Positions 19,720-28,920 are shown, counted from the stretch's first letter. The stretch is 64,000 nt of DNA from Roseiarcus sp963835885 (GCA_963835885.1 CAWIHF010000012.1:186001-250000); one strand, 5' to 3'. The notes: a model not told the origin generated them from the letters alone. Program-made: numbers and translations.

Positions 19720-20130
19720 ATGGCAACGACTGACGCTGCGGTGGGCAAGCGCCGCCCGCGGCCGCTTTCGCCGCACCTCGGCATCTACCGGGTCACGATG
19801 ACGATGGCGATGTCGATCGCCCATCGCATCACGGGCGTTGGGCTCTATGTCGGCGTGCTGCTCCTCGCGTGGTTTCTGATCGCGGCTTCGGCCGACGCCG
19901 CCGCTTTCGGGGTCTTTTCGGCGTTCATCGAGTCGTTCATTGGACGCCTCGTCCTGTTCGGCTTCACCTGGGCGCTGTTTCACCACCTGCTCGGCGGAAT
20001 CCGGCATTTCTTGTGGGACGCAGGCTATGGCATGGACGCGCCAATGCGCGATCAGCTGGCCTGGGTGACGCTCATCGGGGGTTTTGCGCTGACGATCGTC
20101 GTATGGGCGATCGGCTACGCGGTGCGATAG
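19720..20130 (+). CDS. sdhC: Succinate dehydrogenase cytochrome b556 subunit
   Basis: First membrane anchor of complex II. Landmarks are RPLSPHLGIYR, then SIAHRITGVGLYVG (the conserved S-x-H-R quinone-site motif), three hydrophobic helices and LFHHLLGGIRHFLWDAG with the haem-ligand region. The start at 19720 (MATTDAAVGKRRPRPL) follows AGCAGGAT; an ATG at 19711 is possible. It is followed after 12 bases by sdhD. Confidence 0.92.
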   Translation: MATTDAAVGKRRPRPLSPHLGIYRVTMTMAMSIAHRITGVGLYVGVLLLAWFLIAASADAAAFGVFSAFIESFIGRLVLFGFTWALFHHLLGGIRHFLWDAGYGMDAPMRDQLAWVTLIGGFALTIVVWAIGYAVR

Positions 20131-20142
20131 AGGAGCCTCGTC

Positions 20143-20532
20143 ATGACCGACGACTCTGGCGGCCTGCGAACGCCCCTCGGGCGCGTCCGCTTTCTGGGCG
20201 CGGCGCACAGCGGAACGGGCGAAGCGTGGCTCATGCACGTGACCTCGCTCGCGCTGATCCCGCTCACCCTCTATTTCGTATGGTTTGTGCTCGATCTCCT
20301 GCACATGGACTACAATGGGGTGAGGGAAGAGCTGGGCCGGCCCGTTCCGGCGATCCTGCTGCTGGCGTTCATCCTATCGGGGATCGTGCACATGGAGTTC
20401 GGCATGCGCTCGGTCATCGTCGACTACCTTCACGGGCGCAGCCGCGCCTGGGCGCTCGCCGCCAATACCTGCTTCTGCGCGCTGATGGCGCTCGCCTGCG
20501 TCTTCGCCACCCTGCGCGCCGGCTTAACCTAA
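20143..20532 (+). CDS. sdhD: Succinate dehydrogenase membrane anchor subunit
   Basis: A 129-residue protein with three membrane helices. RTPLGRVRFLGAAHSGTGEAW is the alphaproteobacterial SdhD opening. It has HVTSLALIPLTLYFVW and the loop HMEFGMRSVIVDYLH, which carries the haem/quinone-site residues. It lies between sdhC and sdhA in the standard order and anchors SdhAB to the inner membrane. Confidence 0.92.
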   Translation: MTDDSGGLRTPLGRVRFLGAAHSGTGEAWLMHVTSLALIPLTLYFVWFVLDLLHMDYNGVREELGRPVPAILLLAFILSGIVHMEFGMRSVIVDYLHGRSRAWALAANTCFCALMALACVFATLRAGLT

Positions 20533-20556
20533 GACAACCCGAGGCGAAACATACCT

Positions 20557-22392
20557 ATGGGCTCGAACGGCTCCTCCGCCCAAGGCGCGCCGTCGTCAAA
20601 CGGCAAGGCCTATCCGATCACCGACCACACCTTCGACGTCGTCGTTGTCGGAGCGGGCGGAGCGGGCTTGCGCGCGAGCGTGGGCTGCGCCCAGGCGGGC
20701 CTCAAGACGGCGTGCGTCTCCAAGGTGTTTCCCACCCGATCGCACACGGTCGCGGCGCAGGGCGGCATTTCCGCCTCGCTCGGCAACATGGGGCCAGACG
20801 ACTGGCGCTGGCACATGTACGACACCGTCAAGGGCTCGGACTGGCTCGGCGATCAAGACGCAATCGAATATCTCTGCCGGAACGCGCCGGCCGCGGTCTA
20901 CGAGCTCGATCACTGGGGCGTGCCGTTCTCGCGCACCGAAGCCGGCAAAATCTATCAGCGACCGTTTGGCGGCATGACGACGGACTTCGGCAAGGGCATT
21001 GCGCAGCGCACTTGCGCCGCCGCCGACCGTACCGGCCACGCGATCCTGCATACGCTCTACGGGCAGGCCCTGAGGGCGCGCTGCGAGTTCTTCATCGAAT
21101 ATTTCGCCATCGACCTCATCCGCGACTCCGAAGGCGCAGTGCGCGGCCTCGTCTGCCTCAAGATGGACGACGGCACAATCCACCGCTTCCGGGCGCAGAC
21201 GACAATCCTGGCGACGGGCGGCTACGGGCGGGCCTACTTCTCGTGCACCTCGGCGCACACCTGCACCGGCGACGGCAACGGCATGGTTTTGCGCGCGGGA
21301 TTGCCGCTGCAGGACATGGAGTTCGTGCAGTTCCACCCGACCGGCATCTACGGCGCAGGCTGCCTCATCACCGAGGGCGTGCGGGGCGAGGGCGGCTATC
21401 TCGTCAATTCGGCCGGCGAGCGCTTCATGGAGCGCTACGCGCCCCACGCCAAGGACCTCGCCTCGCGCGACGTCGTCAGCCGCTCCATGACCATAGAAAT
21501 CCGCGAGGGCCGCGGCGTCGGCAAGCACAAGGACCATATTTACCTGCACCTAGACCATCTCGATCCGAAGGTGATTTACGAGCATCTGCCCGGCATAGCG
21601 GAGAGCTCGCGCATCTTCGCCGGCGTCGATGTGACCAAGGAGCCGATCCCGGTCATTCCGACAGCCCATTACAACATGGGCGGCATTCCGACGAACTATC
21701 ACGGCGAGGTGCTGACCAAGGTCGGCGGCGATCCGGACGCGATCGTTCCCGGGCTGATGGCGCTCGGCGAGGCGGCCTGCGTGTCGGTGCACGGGGCGAA
21801 CCGGCTCGGCTCGAACTCGCTGATCGACCTCGTCGTGTTCGGCCGGGCGGCGGGCCTGCGCGCGGCTGAAATGCTCAAAGCCGGCGACCGTCAGCCGGAA
21901 CTCGCCAAGGACAGCGCCGAGTTCGCCCTTTCCCGCCTCGACCGCTTCCGCTTCGCCAACGGCAAGACGCCGACCGCGATGCTGCGCCTCGCCATGCAGC
22001 GGGTCATGCAGGCCGATTGCGCGGTTTTTCGCACCGGCGCGACGCTCGCCGAGGGCAAGGAAAAGATCCACGCCGCCTGGCGCGCGGGCGCCGATGTCGG
22101 GGTGACCGACCGGTCGTTGATCTGGAACTCCGACCTCATCGAGACGCTCGAATACGACAATCTGATCGTCCAGGCGGTCGTCACGATGGAGGGGGCGGCC
22201 AACCGGCTCGAGAGCCGCGGCGCGCACGCGCGCGAGGACTATCCGAAACGCGACGACGTCAACTGGATGAAGCACACGCTGGCCTGGATCGACCCCGTGA
22301 AGCAGACGGTTTCAATCGACTATCGGCCGGTGCACGCCTACACGATGAGCAACGACATTTCTTACATCGAGCCGAAAGCGCGGGTGTATTGA
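20557..22392 (+). CDS. sdhA: Succinate dehydrogenase flavoprotein subunit
   Basis: A 611-residue flavoprotein oxidising succinate to fumarate. The FAD fold is VVVGAGGAGLRASVG. The covalent-flavin histidine lies in RSHTVAAQGG. The active site includes QFHPTGIYGAG, LITEGVRGEGG, the NMGGIPTN loop and SVHGANRLGSNSLIDL. It starts at ATG 20557 and is full length with no internal stop. In this genome sdhB does not follow directly: a toxin-antitoxin remnant of about 400 bases lies between. Confidence 0.97.
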   Translation: MGSNGSSAQGAPSSNGKAYPITDHTFDVVVVGAGGAGLRASVGCAQAGLKTACVSKVFPTRSHTVAAQGGISASLGNMGPDDWRWHMYDTVKGSDWLGDQDAIEYLCRNAPAAVYELDHWGVPFSRTEAGKIYQRPFGGMTTDFGKGIAQRTCAAADRTGHAILHTLYGQALRARCEFFIEYFAIDLIRDSEGAVRGLVCLKMDDGTIHRFRAQTTILATGGYGRAYFSCTSAHTCTGDGNGMVLRAGLPLQDMEFVQFHPTGIYGAGCLITEGVRGEGGYLVNSAGERFMERYAPHAKDLASRDVVSRSMTIEIREGRGVGKHKDHIYLHLDHLDPKVIYEHLPGIAESSRIFAGVDVTKEPIPVIPTAHYNMGGIPTNYHGEVLTKVGGDPDAIVPGLMALGEAACVSVHGANRLGSNSLIDLVVFGRAAGLRAAEMLKAGDRQPELAKDSAEFALSRLDRFRFANGKTPTAMLRLAMQRVMQADCAVFRTGATLAEGKEKIHAAWRAGADVGVTDRSLIWNSDLIETLEYDNLIVQAVVTMEGAANRLESRGAHAREDYPKRDDVNWMKHTLAWIDPVKQTVSIDYRPVHAYTMSNDISYIEPKARVY

Positions 22393-22402
22393 GGCGGCCG
22401 TC

Positions 22403-22642
22403 ATGACGCAAATCGTCCTTGAGCATCTCGATGAAGCGACGTTCGCAAGCCTCTTGGAGCTCGCGAAGCTGAATCGCCTTTCCCTGGAAGAACAGGCTGA
22501 AAGGATTCTCTCGGAGGCCGTGGACATGCGCGTCCGACGACGACGTCGCGTGGAGAGCGCGGACCGCATCGCGGCGATGACCCCGAAGGGAGTCCCGCAG
22601 ACCGACAGTGTCGTCCTGCTCCGCGAGGATCGAGACCGGTGA
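22403..22642 (+). CDS. FitA/VapB-type antitoxin
   Basis: A 79-residue protein with an N-terminal ribbon-helix-helix-like segment (TQIVLEHLDEATFASLLELAKLNRLSLEEQAERIL) as in FitA-type antitoxins, which bind DNA and neutralise PIN toxins. The charged tail (RVRRRRRVESADRIAAMTPK) would wrap the toxin. It starts 10 bases after sdhA and overlaps the toxin remnant by four bases (GTGA), the usual toxin-antitoxin arrangement. The partner is gutted, so this is an orphan antitoxin carried inside the sdh operon. Confidence 0.75.
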   Translation: MTQIVLEHLDEATFASLLELAKLNRLSLEEQAERILSEAVDMRVRRRRRVESADRIAAMTPKGVPQTDSVVLLREDRDR

Positions 22643-22788
22643 CGTTGGTCGTGGACGCGTCTGTCGCCGCCGAGCATTTCGAAGTCCCACTGGTGACCGC
22701 CGACGCACGACTCGCTTCGATGGCGCGAGCCGGCTTTTCGGGAGCTCAAGTCATCTTGCTATCCGACCTCAGCCACCCGCATCATTGA
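22639..22788 (+). pseudogene. Remnant of a PIN-domain (VapC-type) toxin with large internal deletion
   Basis: From the GTG at 22639 the frame reads MTLVVDASVA, the canonical PIN start with the first acidic residue. It then jumps straight to AEHFEVPLVTADARLASMAR and a short end, 49 residues in all. PIN toxins are about 130-140 residues, and the missing middle holds most of the nuclease site. Both ends are in frame, so about 85 codons were deleted cleanly. The product cannot be an active ribonuclease. Confidence 0.72.
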
Positions 22789-22804
22789 CACTTGGAAAGC
22801 CGCA

Positions 22805-23588
22805 ATGGTTCAACTCGCCCTGCCGGAAAACTCGCGCATCACGACCGGCAAGACCTGGCCGAGGCCAGGCGGCGCCAAGCGGGTCACCGAGTTCCGCATC
22901 TATCGCTGGAACCCCGACGAGGCCGCCAATCCGCGCATGGACACCTATTTCGTCGACCGCAACGACTGCGGTCCGATGATCCTCGACGCCCTCATCTGGA
23001 TCAAATCCAAGATCGACTTCGACCTTGACCTTTCGCCGCTCCTGCCGCGAGGGGGTGTGCGGGTCGTGCGCGATGAACATCGACGGACTCAACACGCTCG
23101 CCTGCACAAGCGGGATCGACGACGTCGCGGCGCCGGTCACGATCTACCCGCTGCCCCATCAGGAGGTCATCAAGGATCTGGTGCCGGACCAGACCATCTT
23201 TTTCGCCCAGCATGCCTCGATCGAGCCGTGGCTCAAGACGACGACGCCGGCGCCGGAGAAGGAATGGCTGCAGTCGCCTGAGGACCGCGCCAGGCTCGAC
23301 GGGCTCTACGAGTGCATTCTCTGCGCCTGCTGCACGACCTCCTGCCCGAGCTACTGGTGGAACGGCGACCGATACCTCGGCCCGGCGATTCTCCTTCAGG
23401 CCTACCGGTGGCTGGTCGACTCGCGCGACGAGGCGAAGGGTGAACGGCTCGACAATCTCGAGGACCCGTTCCGGCTCTACCGCTGCCACACGATCATGAA
23501 CTGCGCCAAAACCTGCCCCAAGGGCCTGAATCCGGCCAAGGCGATCTCCCACATCAAGGGGATGATGGTCGAGCGCCGCATGGGGTGA
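22805..23588 (+). CDS. sdhB: Succinate dehydrogenase iron-sulfur subunit (frameshifted)
   Basis: The N-terminal frame gives VQLALPENSRITTGKTWPRP, EFRIYRWNPDE and DRNDCGPMILDALIWIKSKI. At about 23027 an extra T moves the frame. The rest contains the [2Fe-2S] cluster motif CREGVCGSCAMNIDG, the [4Fe-4S] CILCACCTTSCPSYWWNG and the [3Fe-4S] CHTIMNCAKTCPKGLNP. All cluster cysteines are present. Complex II is needed for respiration, so the break is probably a sequencing error. It starts 16 bases after the toxin remnant. Confidence 0.93.
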
Positions 23589-23998
23589 GCGGCCAGCGCG
23601 TCGATCGCGGTCAGCCGCGCATCAATAGCGCTTCAATCGCGGGCAACGGAGGCCCGAAACGGGCTTCCATTTCCTTCCTTTTGCTTCCGCGAATTGTGAC
23701 TTATCAATGGGTTGCGGGCGGATGGGGGCAGAAAAAAATTTCCCTTCCCTTTCCCGCCCCAAAAGCTGATCTGACCGAGCCGCGGAACTGCGCCCCGGCC
23801 GAGCCCGATCTCGTCTCAACCGGCCGCCGCTCCATTGAGAATCATCCGGACAGTCGGCCGTCTGCCCTCGTTTCCGCAGGCCGAGCCATCGCCCGAATCG
23901 CTTCCGGCCAAAAATTCTGTTCGACCGGCCGTTTGATCCGCAACGTCCGTCTGCATTCTCGGGGCATCGAGAAGGTCTTGCGTCGCCGTTTCACGGCC
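23589..23998. other. Intergenic region, nothing recognised
   Basis: About 410 bases between the convergent ends of sdhB and the HTH protein. An AT-richer patch near 23720-23760 (GGGGGCAGAAAAAAATTTCC) stands out from the GC-rich surroundings. No gene or clear terminator was seen. Confidence 0.35.
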
Positions 23999-24505
23999 TT
24001 ACGGGGACGCGTCCGCGCGGGATTGCGCCTCGGCCGCCTGCCGCGCTGTTTGCTCCTCGCGCAGTTCCTGCTCGATCTCCCTCCGCAACCGGCGCCGGAT
24101 CTCGCTGAGGACGAGCTCGTCGCCCGCCGTCAACTGCGCGGGCTCGGCCTCGCCTCGCTTCGCCTCAGCGGACTTCTGGTAGTGGTCGAGCCGGTCGAGC
24201 ACCTTCATCAGCGGCGCAATCGCCCTGACGTCGCCCCGCGCCACCGCCGCGCCGGCCGCTTTAAGCGCGGGGCCGAGCCGGGCGAGCTGCGCGAGCGTGT
24301 GCCTCGAGCCGTCGTCGATCTCGCGGTTGTCGAGAAATTCTGCGACGATCTGGCGGACGCGGCGAGGCGTGAGCTTCTCCTCGCGGGCGATGTCGTCACT
24401 GGCCCAGCCTTGGCTGAGCCTGGCGAAGATGCGCCTTCGCCGCGCCGTCACGGCGACTTCGGACGGCCGTCGTTTCGGCTGCGGCGCAAATCCCTGGTCC
24501 ATCAT
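23999..24505 (-). CDS. Hypothetical HTH-containing protein
   Basis: From the ATG at 24505 (MMDQGFAPQPKRRPSEVAVT) about 168 residues. A helix-turn-helix-like segment, RIFARLSQGWASDDIAREEKLTPRRVRQIV, resembles DNA-binding proteins of the sigma-70 region 4 or LuxR type. A charged helix with RLRREIEQELREEQTARQAA ends the protein and may form a coiled coil. Upstream in-frame starts exist at 24556 and 24562. I recognise it only as a conserved-looking alphaproteobacterial hypothetical. It faces sdhB and has no operon partner. Confidence 0.6.
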   Translation of the reverse strand: MMDQGFAPQPKRRPSEVAVTARRRRIFARLSQGWASDDIAREEKLTPRRVRQIVAEFLDNREIDDGSRHTLAQLARLGPALKAAGAAVARGDVRAIAPLMKVLDRLDHYQKSAEAKRGEAEPAQLTAGDELVLSEIRRRLRREIEQELREEQTARQAAEAQSRADASP

Positions 24506-25271
24506 GTCCTCGCTTTCCGCCGCCCTCGGCGGCGCTCGATGGTGAGAACGTAACATGAACATAGGGAAATCCGGAAGAAAATGTCGATTCGGGCGCGGGC
24601 GAGGCCGGTATCGGCTTCGCTTATGCTTAAAAGGCAATGGAGCTTTTGGCATGTCAGAAGCGCAAAAGCGGAGGCTGGCTCTCACCGAAGCTACCGCATT
24701 CACCCATCTCACGTCGCGCAAGTCTCGCTCAAGGCATCGGCGGGGCCCTCCTCGCCGTGCAATTGACCTGTCAACGATGTATCCGGTCCGATCCGTTAGC
24801 GATCTTACCGGATCGTACTAGGGGTAAATTCAGCGGCCATCGGACGTTGCAGCACGATCGGCGACAGGGCGCTTCGCTCCGGCATGAGCGCGTTCGCGCA
24901 TGCGCCGGGCGCTCCAAGCGGGAAACCGGCTGCAGTTTCACGGCGTTCCCTCGACGTTCCGACCACGGCGTCATTTTCAGGTCCCGTTCAATCGGGGCGG
25001 CCGGCAGCAGTTGCCACTTCGCATGCAAACATTACATTCAGATAGCGCCGAGGATCAAGCCTGCGTCCGGCCCGATTGGCGCGCGCGGGTCAATCGACTC
25101 GAGGCCTCGGGAGGGATCACGATGGGGCGTCGGGTGATGGTCGGCGACCTCGGGCGCGCGGGACTGGACGCGCGAGCGCCCTTCCGACATGGAGGATAAT
25201 CGCGTTTCCGACCGCGCTTTGCTTCCGATCAACCGGGCGCGAAAGTGACGCCGAGAGCCAGGGAGGACAAC
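24506..25271. other. Region upstream of phaC, no gene recognised
   Basis: About 760 bases without a persuasive frame (the first 60 may belong to an alternative start of the HTH gene). It ends with the ribosome site GGGAGGAC of phaC. No promoter was located. Confidence 0.35.
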
Positions 25272-27056
25272 ATGACCAATTCGACCACTCCGTCAACATG
25301 GGATGCCGGCGCGATCGCGAGTCAGCTTCAGAATATCGCGGGACAAAGCCAGCGACTCATGCAGGACTTCCTGTCTCGCCAACCGCCAGGCGCGCAGATC
25401 GGCATGGGCGACGCCGCGACGCTCGGGAGCGCGTTTCTCGAGCTCATGACGAAAATGATGAGCGATCCGGTCGCGGTGGCGAATGCGCAGATCAATTTGT
25501 TCAACGAGGGAATGACGGTCTGGCGCCATGCGGCCGAGCGGGTGTTCCTGATGCACGAAAGCCGCGCCGAGCCGGCGCGTGACAAGCGCTTCAAGCATCC
25601 CGACTGGACCGAGAACGCGATGTTCAGCTTCATCCGCGAGAGCTACCTCGTCGCCGCGCAGTCGCTTCTGTCCTCGGTCCGCGACGTCAAGGGCCTCGAC
25701 CCGGCGACGGCGAAAAAGGTGGACTTCTACACGCGTCAGTTCGTCGACGCGATGTCGCCCTCGAACTTCATCGCCACCAATCCCGAAGTGCTGACGACCA
25801 CCTTGCAGAGCGGCGGTCAGAACCTTCTGCACGGTCTCGACAATCTGCTCGCCGATCTCGACAGGGGCGAGGGACGTCTCTCGATCAGCATGACCGACAC
25901 GAAGTCGTTCCGGCTCGGCGAGAACATCGCAAGGACGCCGGGCAAGGTGGTCTATCAGAACGAGTTGATGCAGCTCATTCAATATGCGCCGTCGACGCCC
26001 GACGTGCGCCGCCGGCCGCTGCTCATCGTGCCGCCCTGGATCAACAAGTTTTATGTGCTCGACCTTCAGCCGAAGAACTCGTTCATCAAATGGTGCGTCG
26101 ATCAGGGACAGACGGTGTTCGTCATCTCGTGGGTCAACCCCGACGAGCGGCTCGCGCAGAAGAGCTTCGAGGACTACATGCTCGAGGGGCCGCTCGCGGC
26201 GCTCGACGCGATCGAGGCTGCGACCGGGGAGCGCGGCGCGAACGCCGTGGGCTATTGCCTCGGCGGGACGCTGCTCGCCTCGACGCTCGCCTATATGGCT
26301 GCGCATGGGGACGACCGCATCGCGAGCGCGACCTATTTCGTGACCCTCGTCGATTTCAGCGAGGTCGGCGACATGGCGGTGTTCATCGACGAAGAGCAGA
26401 TTTCCTCGCTCGAGAAGCGCATGCAGGAGCGCGGCTACCTGGAAGCCCATGACATGGCGACGTCATTCAACATGCTGCGCGCCAACGACCTCATCTGGTC
26501 CTTCGTGGTGAACAACTATCTGCTCGGAAAAGAACCGGTTCCGTTCGACCTTCTGTTCTGGAACTCGGACTCGACCCGCATGCCCGCCGCCATGCATTCC
26601 TTCTATTTGCGCAACATGTACCAGCGGAACCTCCTGGCGAAGCCGGGCGGAATCACCCTCGCGGGCACGCCGATCGATCTGTCGAAGATCAAGACGCCGA
26701 CATTCCTGCTTTCGTCGCGCGAGGATCACATCGCGCCGTGGAAATCGACCTACGCCGCGACCCATATCTATTCCGGGCCGGTCACATTCGTCCTTGCGGC
26801 GTCGGGGCACATGGCCGGCGTCATCAGCGCGCCCGGCAGCAAGTATGGCCATTGGACCAACGACCAGCTCCCCGCAACGCCGGACGCATGGCTCGACGGC
26901 GCGAAATCCCATCAGGGTTCGTGGTGGCCGCTGTGGGACGAATGGGTGACGCCATTCGATCTCGGCCGCGTTCCTCCCCGCTCCCCTGGCGACGGCAAGC
27001 TGGCGGTGATCGAGGACGCGCCTGGTGCTTACGTCCGAGTACGAGCGGACGACTGA
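25272..27056 (+). CDS. phaC: Class I poly(3-hydroxyalkanoate) synthase
   Basis: A 594-residue polymerase joining 3-hydroxyacyl-CoA units into PHB storage granules. It has the PhaC N-terminal domain (DFLSRQPPGAQIGMGDAATL, HPDWTENAMFSFIRESYL). The alpha/beta-hydrolase core has the lipase-like box GYCLGG with catalytic Cys at about residue 329, Asp in SREDHIAPW at about 485 and His in ASGHMAGVI at about 513. It starts at ATG 25272 after GGGAGGACAA. No phaA, phaB or phaE is nearby. The length fits class I, which works without a second subunit. Confidence 0.96.
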   Translation: MTNSTTPSTWDAGAIASQLQNIAGQSQRLMQDFLSRQPPGAQIGMGDAATLGSAFLELMTKMMSDPVAVANAQINLFNEGMTVWRHAAERVFLMHESRAEPARDKRFKHPDWTENAMFSFIRESYLVAAQSLLSSVRDVKGLDPATAKKVDFYTRQFVDAMSPSNFIATNPEVLTTTLQSGGQNLLHGLDNLLADLDRGEGRLSISMTDTKSFRLGENIARTPGKVVYQNELMQLIQYAPSTPDVRRRPLLIVPPWINKFYVLDLQPKNSFIKWCVDQGQTVFVISWVNPDERLAQKSFEDYMLEGPLAALDAIEAATGERGANAVGYCLGGTLLASTLAYMAAHGDDRIASATYFVTLVDFSEVGDMAVFIDEEQISSLEKRMQERGYLEAHDMATSFNMLRANDLIWSFVVNNYLLGKEPVPFDLLFWNSDSTRMPAAMHSFYLRNMYQRNLLAKPGGITLAGTPIDLSKIKTPTFLLSSREDHIAPWKSTYAATHIYSGPVTFVLAASGHMAGVISAPGSKYGHWTNDQLPATPDAWLDGAKSHQGSWWPLWDEWVTPFDLGRVPPRSPGDGKLAVIEDAPGAYVRVRADD

Positions 27057-27202
27057 ATGTCTTGAGGTGGTCGAGGACTCTGCAAGGCATGGGTTGGCGC
27101 CGGCCGAAACTCCACTCTACGTTCCCGCCAGGCGCCATAACGCCGCGCGCCTGGCGGCCGGCGCTGGAGAAGGAGCTCGGCCGCGAGGCCTTCGCTCGGC
27201 CG

Positions 27203-27239
27203 AAGGGCCGTGCGGGTTCGATTCCCGCCGCCCGCACCA
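27203..27239 (+). tRNA. 3' tRNA fragment (T-arm, acceptor strand, CCA), no 5' half
   Basis: GCGGG-TTCGATT-CCCGC (27212-27228) forms a standard T-arm. It is followed by a seven-base acceptor strand CGCCCGC, discriminator A and encoded CCA ending at 27239; CGGCC...GGCCG just before could be a long variable arm, as in tRNA-Leu or tRNA-Ser. No matching 5' acceptor GCGGGCG or sound anticodon arm lies upstream. It therefore looks like a truncated tRNA, the kind of 3' piece left at element attachment sites. Confidence 0.45.
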
Positions 27240-27320
27240 ACTTTCGAACGACCTCCGGCGATTATCGACGATGGCCCCGCTCGCCAAACGCGCCGCGGAT
27301 CCAACATCATCTGCGGCTGA

Positions 27321-27350
27321 TCTTTCGAGACCTTTCGAGACCTTTCGAGC
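27321..27350 (+). repeat. Three tandem copies of a decamer (C/T)CTTTCGAG(A/C)
   Basis: TCTTTCGAGA, CCTTTCGAGA and CCTTTCGAGC follow one another about 230 bases upstream of the sugar-binding protein gene. Spacing of one helical turn could suit a regulator, but it may be plain slippage. Nothing else was recognised in 27240-27577. Confidence 0.4.
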
Positions 27351-27577
27351 GGTAACGTTGACAAGAATAGACGTTCATGCTCGCTTGTTCGCCGCTGCGA
27401 CGTTTCGGTCGATCCTGGAAAGGCAGCCCCGCAAGGCGTGGCGGAGCGTTACGCTTCGCATTGATCCCGGCGCAGGCGATCACGCCGTCCGTAAGAAGAC
27501 CAGGGCCGGAACGGCTGGTAAATTGACACGGGGCGCGGCCGCGGCCATGGGCGCCTCAACTCGGGAGGAACGCTTAC

Positions 27578-28678
27578 ATGAGCCACAAGCTTATCACCAA
27601 CACGCTCGCGCTGAATTTGCGGCGCCGCGATCTCTTGAAGGGCGTGGGGGCGCTGGGGTTTGCCGGCACATTTCCTGCCATCATCACCCGCTCGGCTCGC
27701 GCGGCGGGTCAGCCGACGCTGGTGAATTCGATCCGTTCGCTGTCGAACCCCTATCACGCGACCTGGAACAAGGGCGGCGCTGCTTTCGCTAAGTCGGTCG
27801 GCGCCGACTACGTCACTTTGGTGACCGAGGGCAACAGCGAAAAGGGCATCGCCGACATCAAGGCGATCCTCGCCAAGACGGGCGGCAATTGCTGCATCAA
27901 CGTCGATCCGAACGACAGCCCGGACGCGCGGCCGATTGTCGAAGCGTGCAAGGCCGCCGGAGCCTACGTCGTCACCCAATGGAACAAGCCGGCCGACCTT
28001 CACCCTTGGGATTTCAATCCGAATTACGTCGCGCACATTTCGTTCAGCGGCGTGCCTTACGGGAAGGCGATGGCCGAGACGCTGTTCAAGGCGATGGGCG
28101 GCAAGGGCGGCATCGTTGCGCTCGGCGGAATCGAATCGAACGTGCCCGCCATCGAGCGAAAGAAGGGCCTCGACGAGGCGCTCGCCGCCAATTCCGATGT
28201 CAAGCTGCTCGACTATCAGGTCGCCAACTGGGACGCGAACACCGCGCTCGAAAAGACCAATGCGTGGCTGACCAAGTTCGGCGACAAGATCGGCGGCATC
28301 TGGGCGGCGAACGACGATATGGCCCTCGCCGCGGTCGAAGCCCTGCGTGCCGCCGGCAGCGCCGGCAAGGTTCCGGTCACCGGCATCGACGGCATCAAGC
28401 TTGCCGTGGAATCCATCCTCAAGAAGGAAATGGTCGGCACGGTCGCCTGGGACCCCTATTGGCAGGGCGGCATGGGTCTGTCGATCGCCTACCACGCCAA
28501 GACCGGCGCCTTCGACCCGACGACCCAGCCGAAGGACCACCGCGAGTTCTACGGCAAGGGCGTCATCATCACCGCCGACAACGCCCAGGCGTTTTACGAC
28601 AGCAACATCAAATCCGAGCCCAAGATCGACTGGAACGACATCTGGGGTCGGGTCAACGGTCAAATCCAGTACAACTGA
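27578..28678 (+). CDS. Sugar ABC transporter substrate-binding protein (Tat-type signal)
   Basis: A 366-residue periplasmic protein. The twin-arginine signal is NLRRRDLLKGVGALGFAGTF, with cleavage near ARAAG. The periplasmic-binding-protein fold of the ribose/xylose class follows (SLSNPYHATWNKGGAAFAKS, EGNSEKGIADIKAILA, GIWAANDDMALAAVEALRAAG, PVTGIDGIKLAVES). It binds a monosaccharide and hands it to the permeases encoded next. A Tat signal implies export after folding, less usual for this class. The ligand is not readable; xylose, arabinose or a related sugar is likely from the neighbours. The ribosome site is GGAGGAACGCTTAC. Confidence 0.9.
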   Translation: MSHKLITNTLALNLRRRDLLKGVGALGFAGTFPAIITRSARAAGQPTLVNSIRSLSNPYHATWNKGGAAFAKSVGADYVTLVTEGNSEKGIADIKAILAKTGGNCCINVDPNDSPDARPIVEACKAAGAYVVTQWNKPADLHPWDFNPNYVAHISFSGVPYGKAMAETLFKAMGGKGGIVALGGIESNVPAIERKKGLDEALAANSDVKLLDYQVANWDANTALEKTNAWLTKFGDKIGGIWAANDDMALAAVEALRAAGSAGKVPVTGIDGIKLAVESILKKEMVGTVAWDPYWQGGMGLSIAYHAKTGAFDPTTQPKDHREFYGKGVIITADNAQAFYDSNIKSEPKIDWNDIWGRVNGQIQYN

Positions 28679-28715
28679 CGCATCCTGAAGCATGACGCGA
28701 TTGAGTTGAACCGGC

Positions 28716-28801
28716 GACGTCATTGCGAGGAGCGTCGCGACGAAGCAATCCGGGCCCGTGGCCTACGATCTCTCGATTGCTTCGCTCCGCCCGCAATGAC
28801 G
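28716..28801. repeat. Dispersed palindromic repeat with GCGACGAAGCAATCC core, copy 2
   Basis: CGTCATTGCGAGGAGCG...GCGACGAAGCAATCC pairs with GATTGCTTCGCTCC...GCAATGACG, giving a long imperfect hairpin. It shares its core with 6757-6856. It lies between the binding-protein and first permease genes, where it could slow 3' decay and favour higher expression of the binding protein. Confidence 0.65.
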
Positions 28802-28920
28802 ACTCGATTTGGATCCGAAGTCGAGGGCCTGGAGTACCCATTGTCCGGACAAGTCGGCGAGCACTCGAATCGCAAATGTTCGATCGCCGTCTCCGGCGAC
28901 CCATGCGGCAAAACCTCCCG

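Noticed and set aside
19869..21869. A 666-codon open frame across sdhC, sdhD and sdhA
   Set aside because: It lies out of frame through three clearly recognised genes and is Arg/Gly-rich.
27150..27240. A complete tRNA-Leu or tRNA-Ser gene ending in the CCA at 27239
   Set aside because: No 5' acceptor GCGGGCG, D-arm or anticodon loop with a U at position 33 could be built upstream; only the 3' third pairs correctly.
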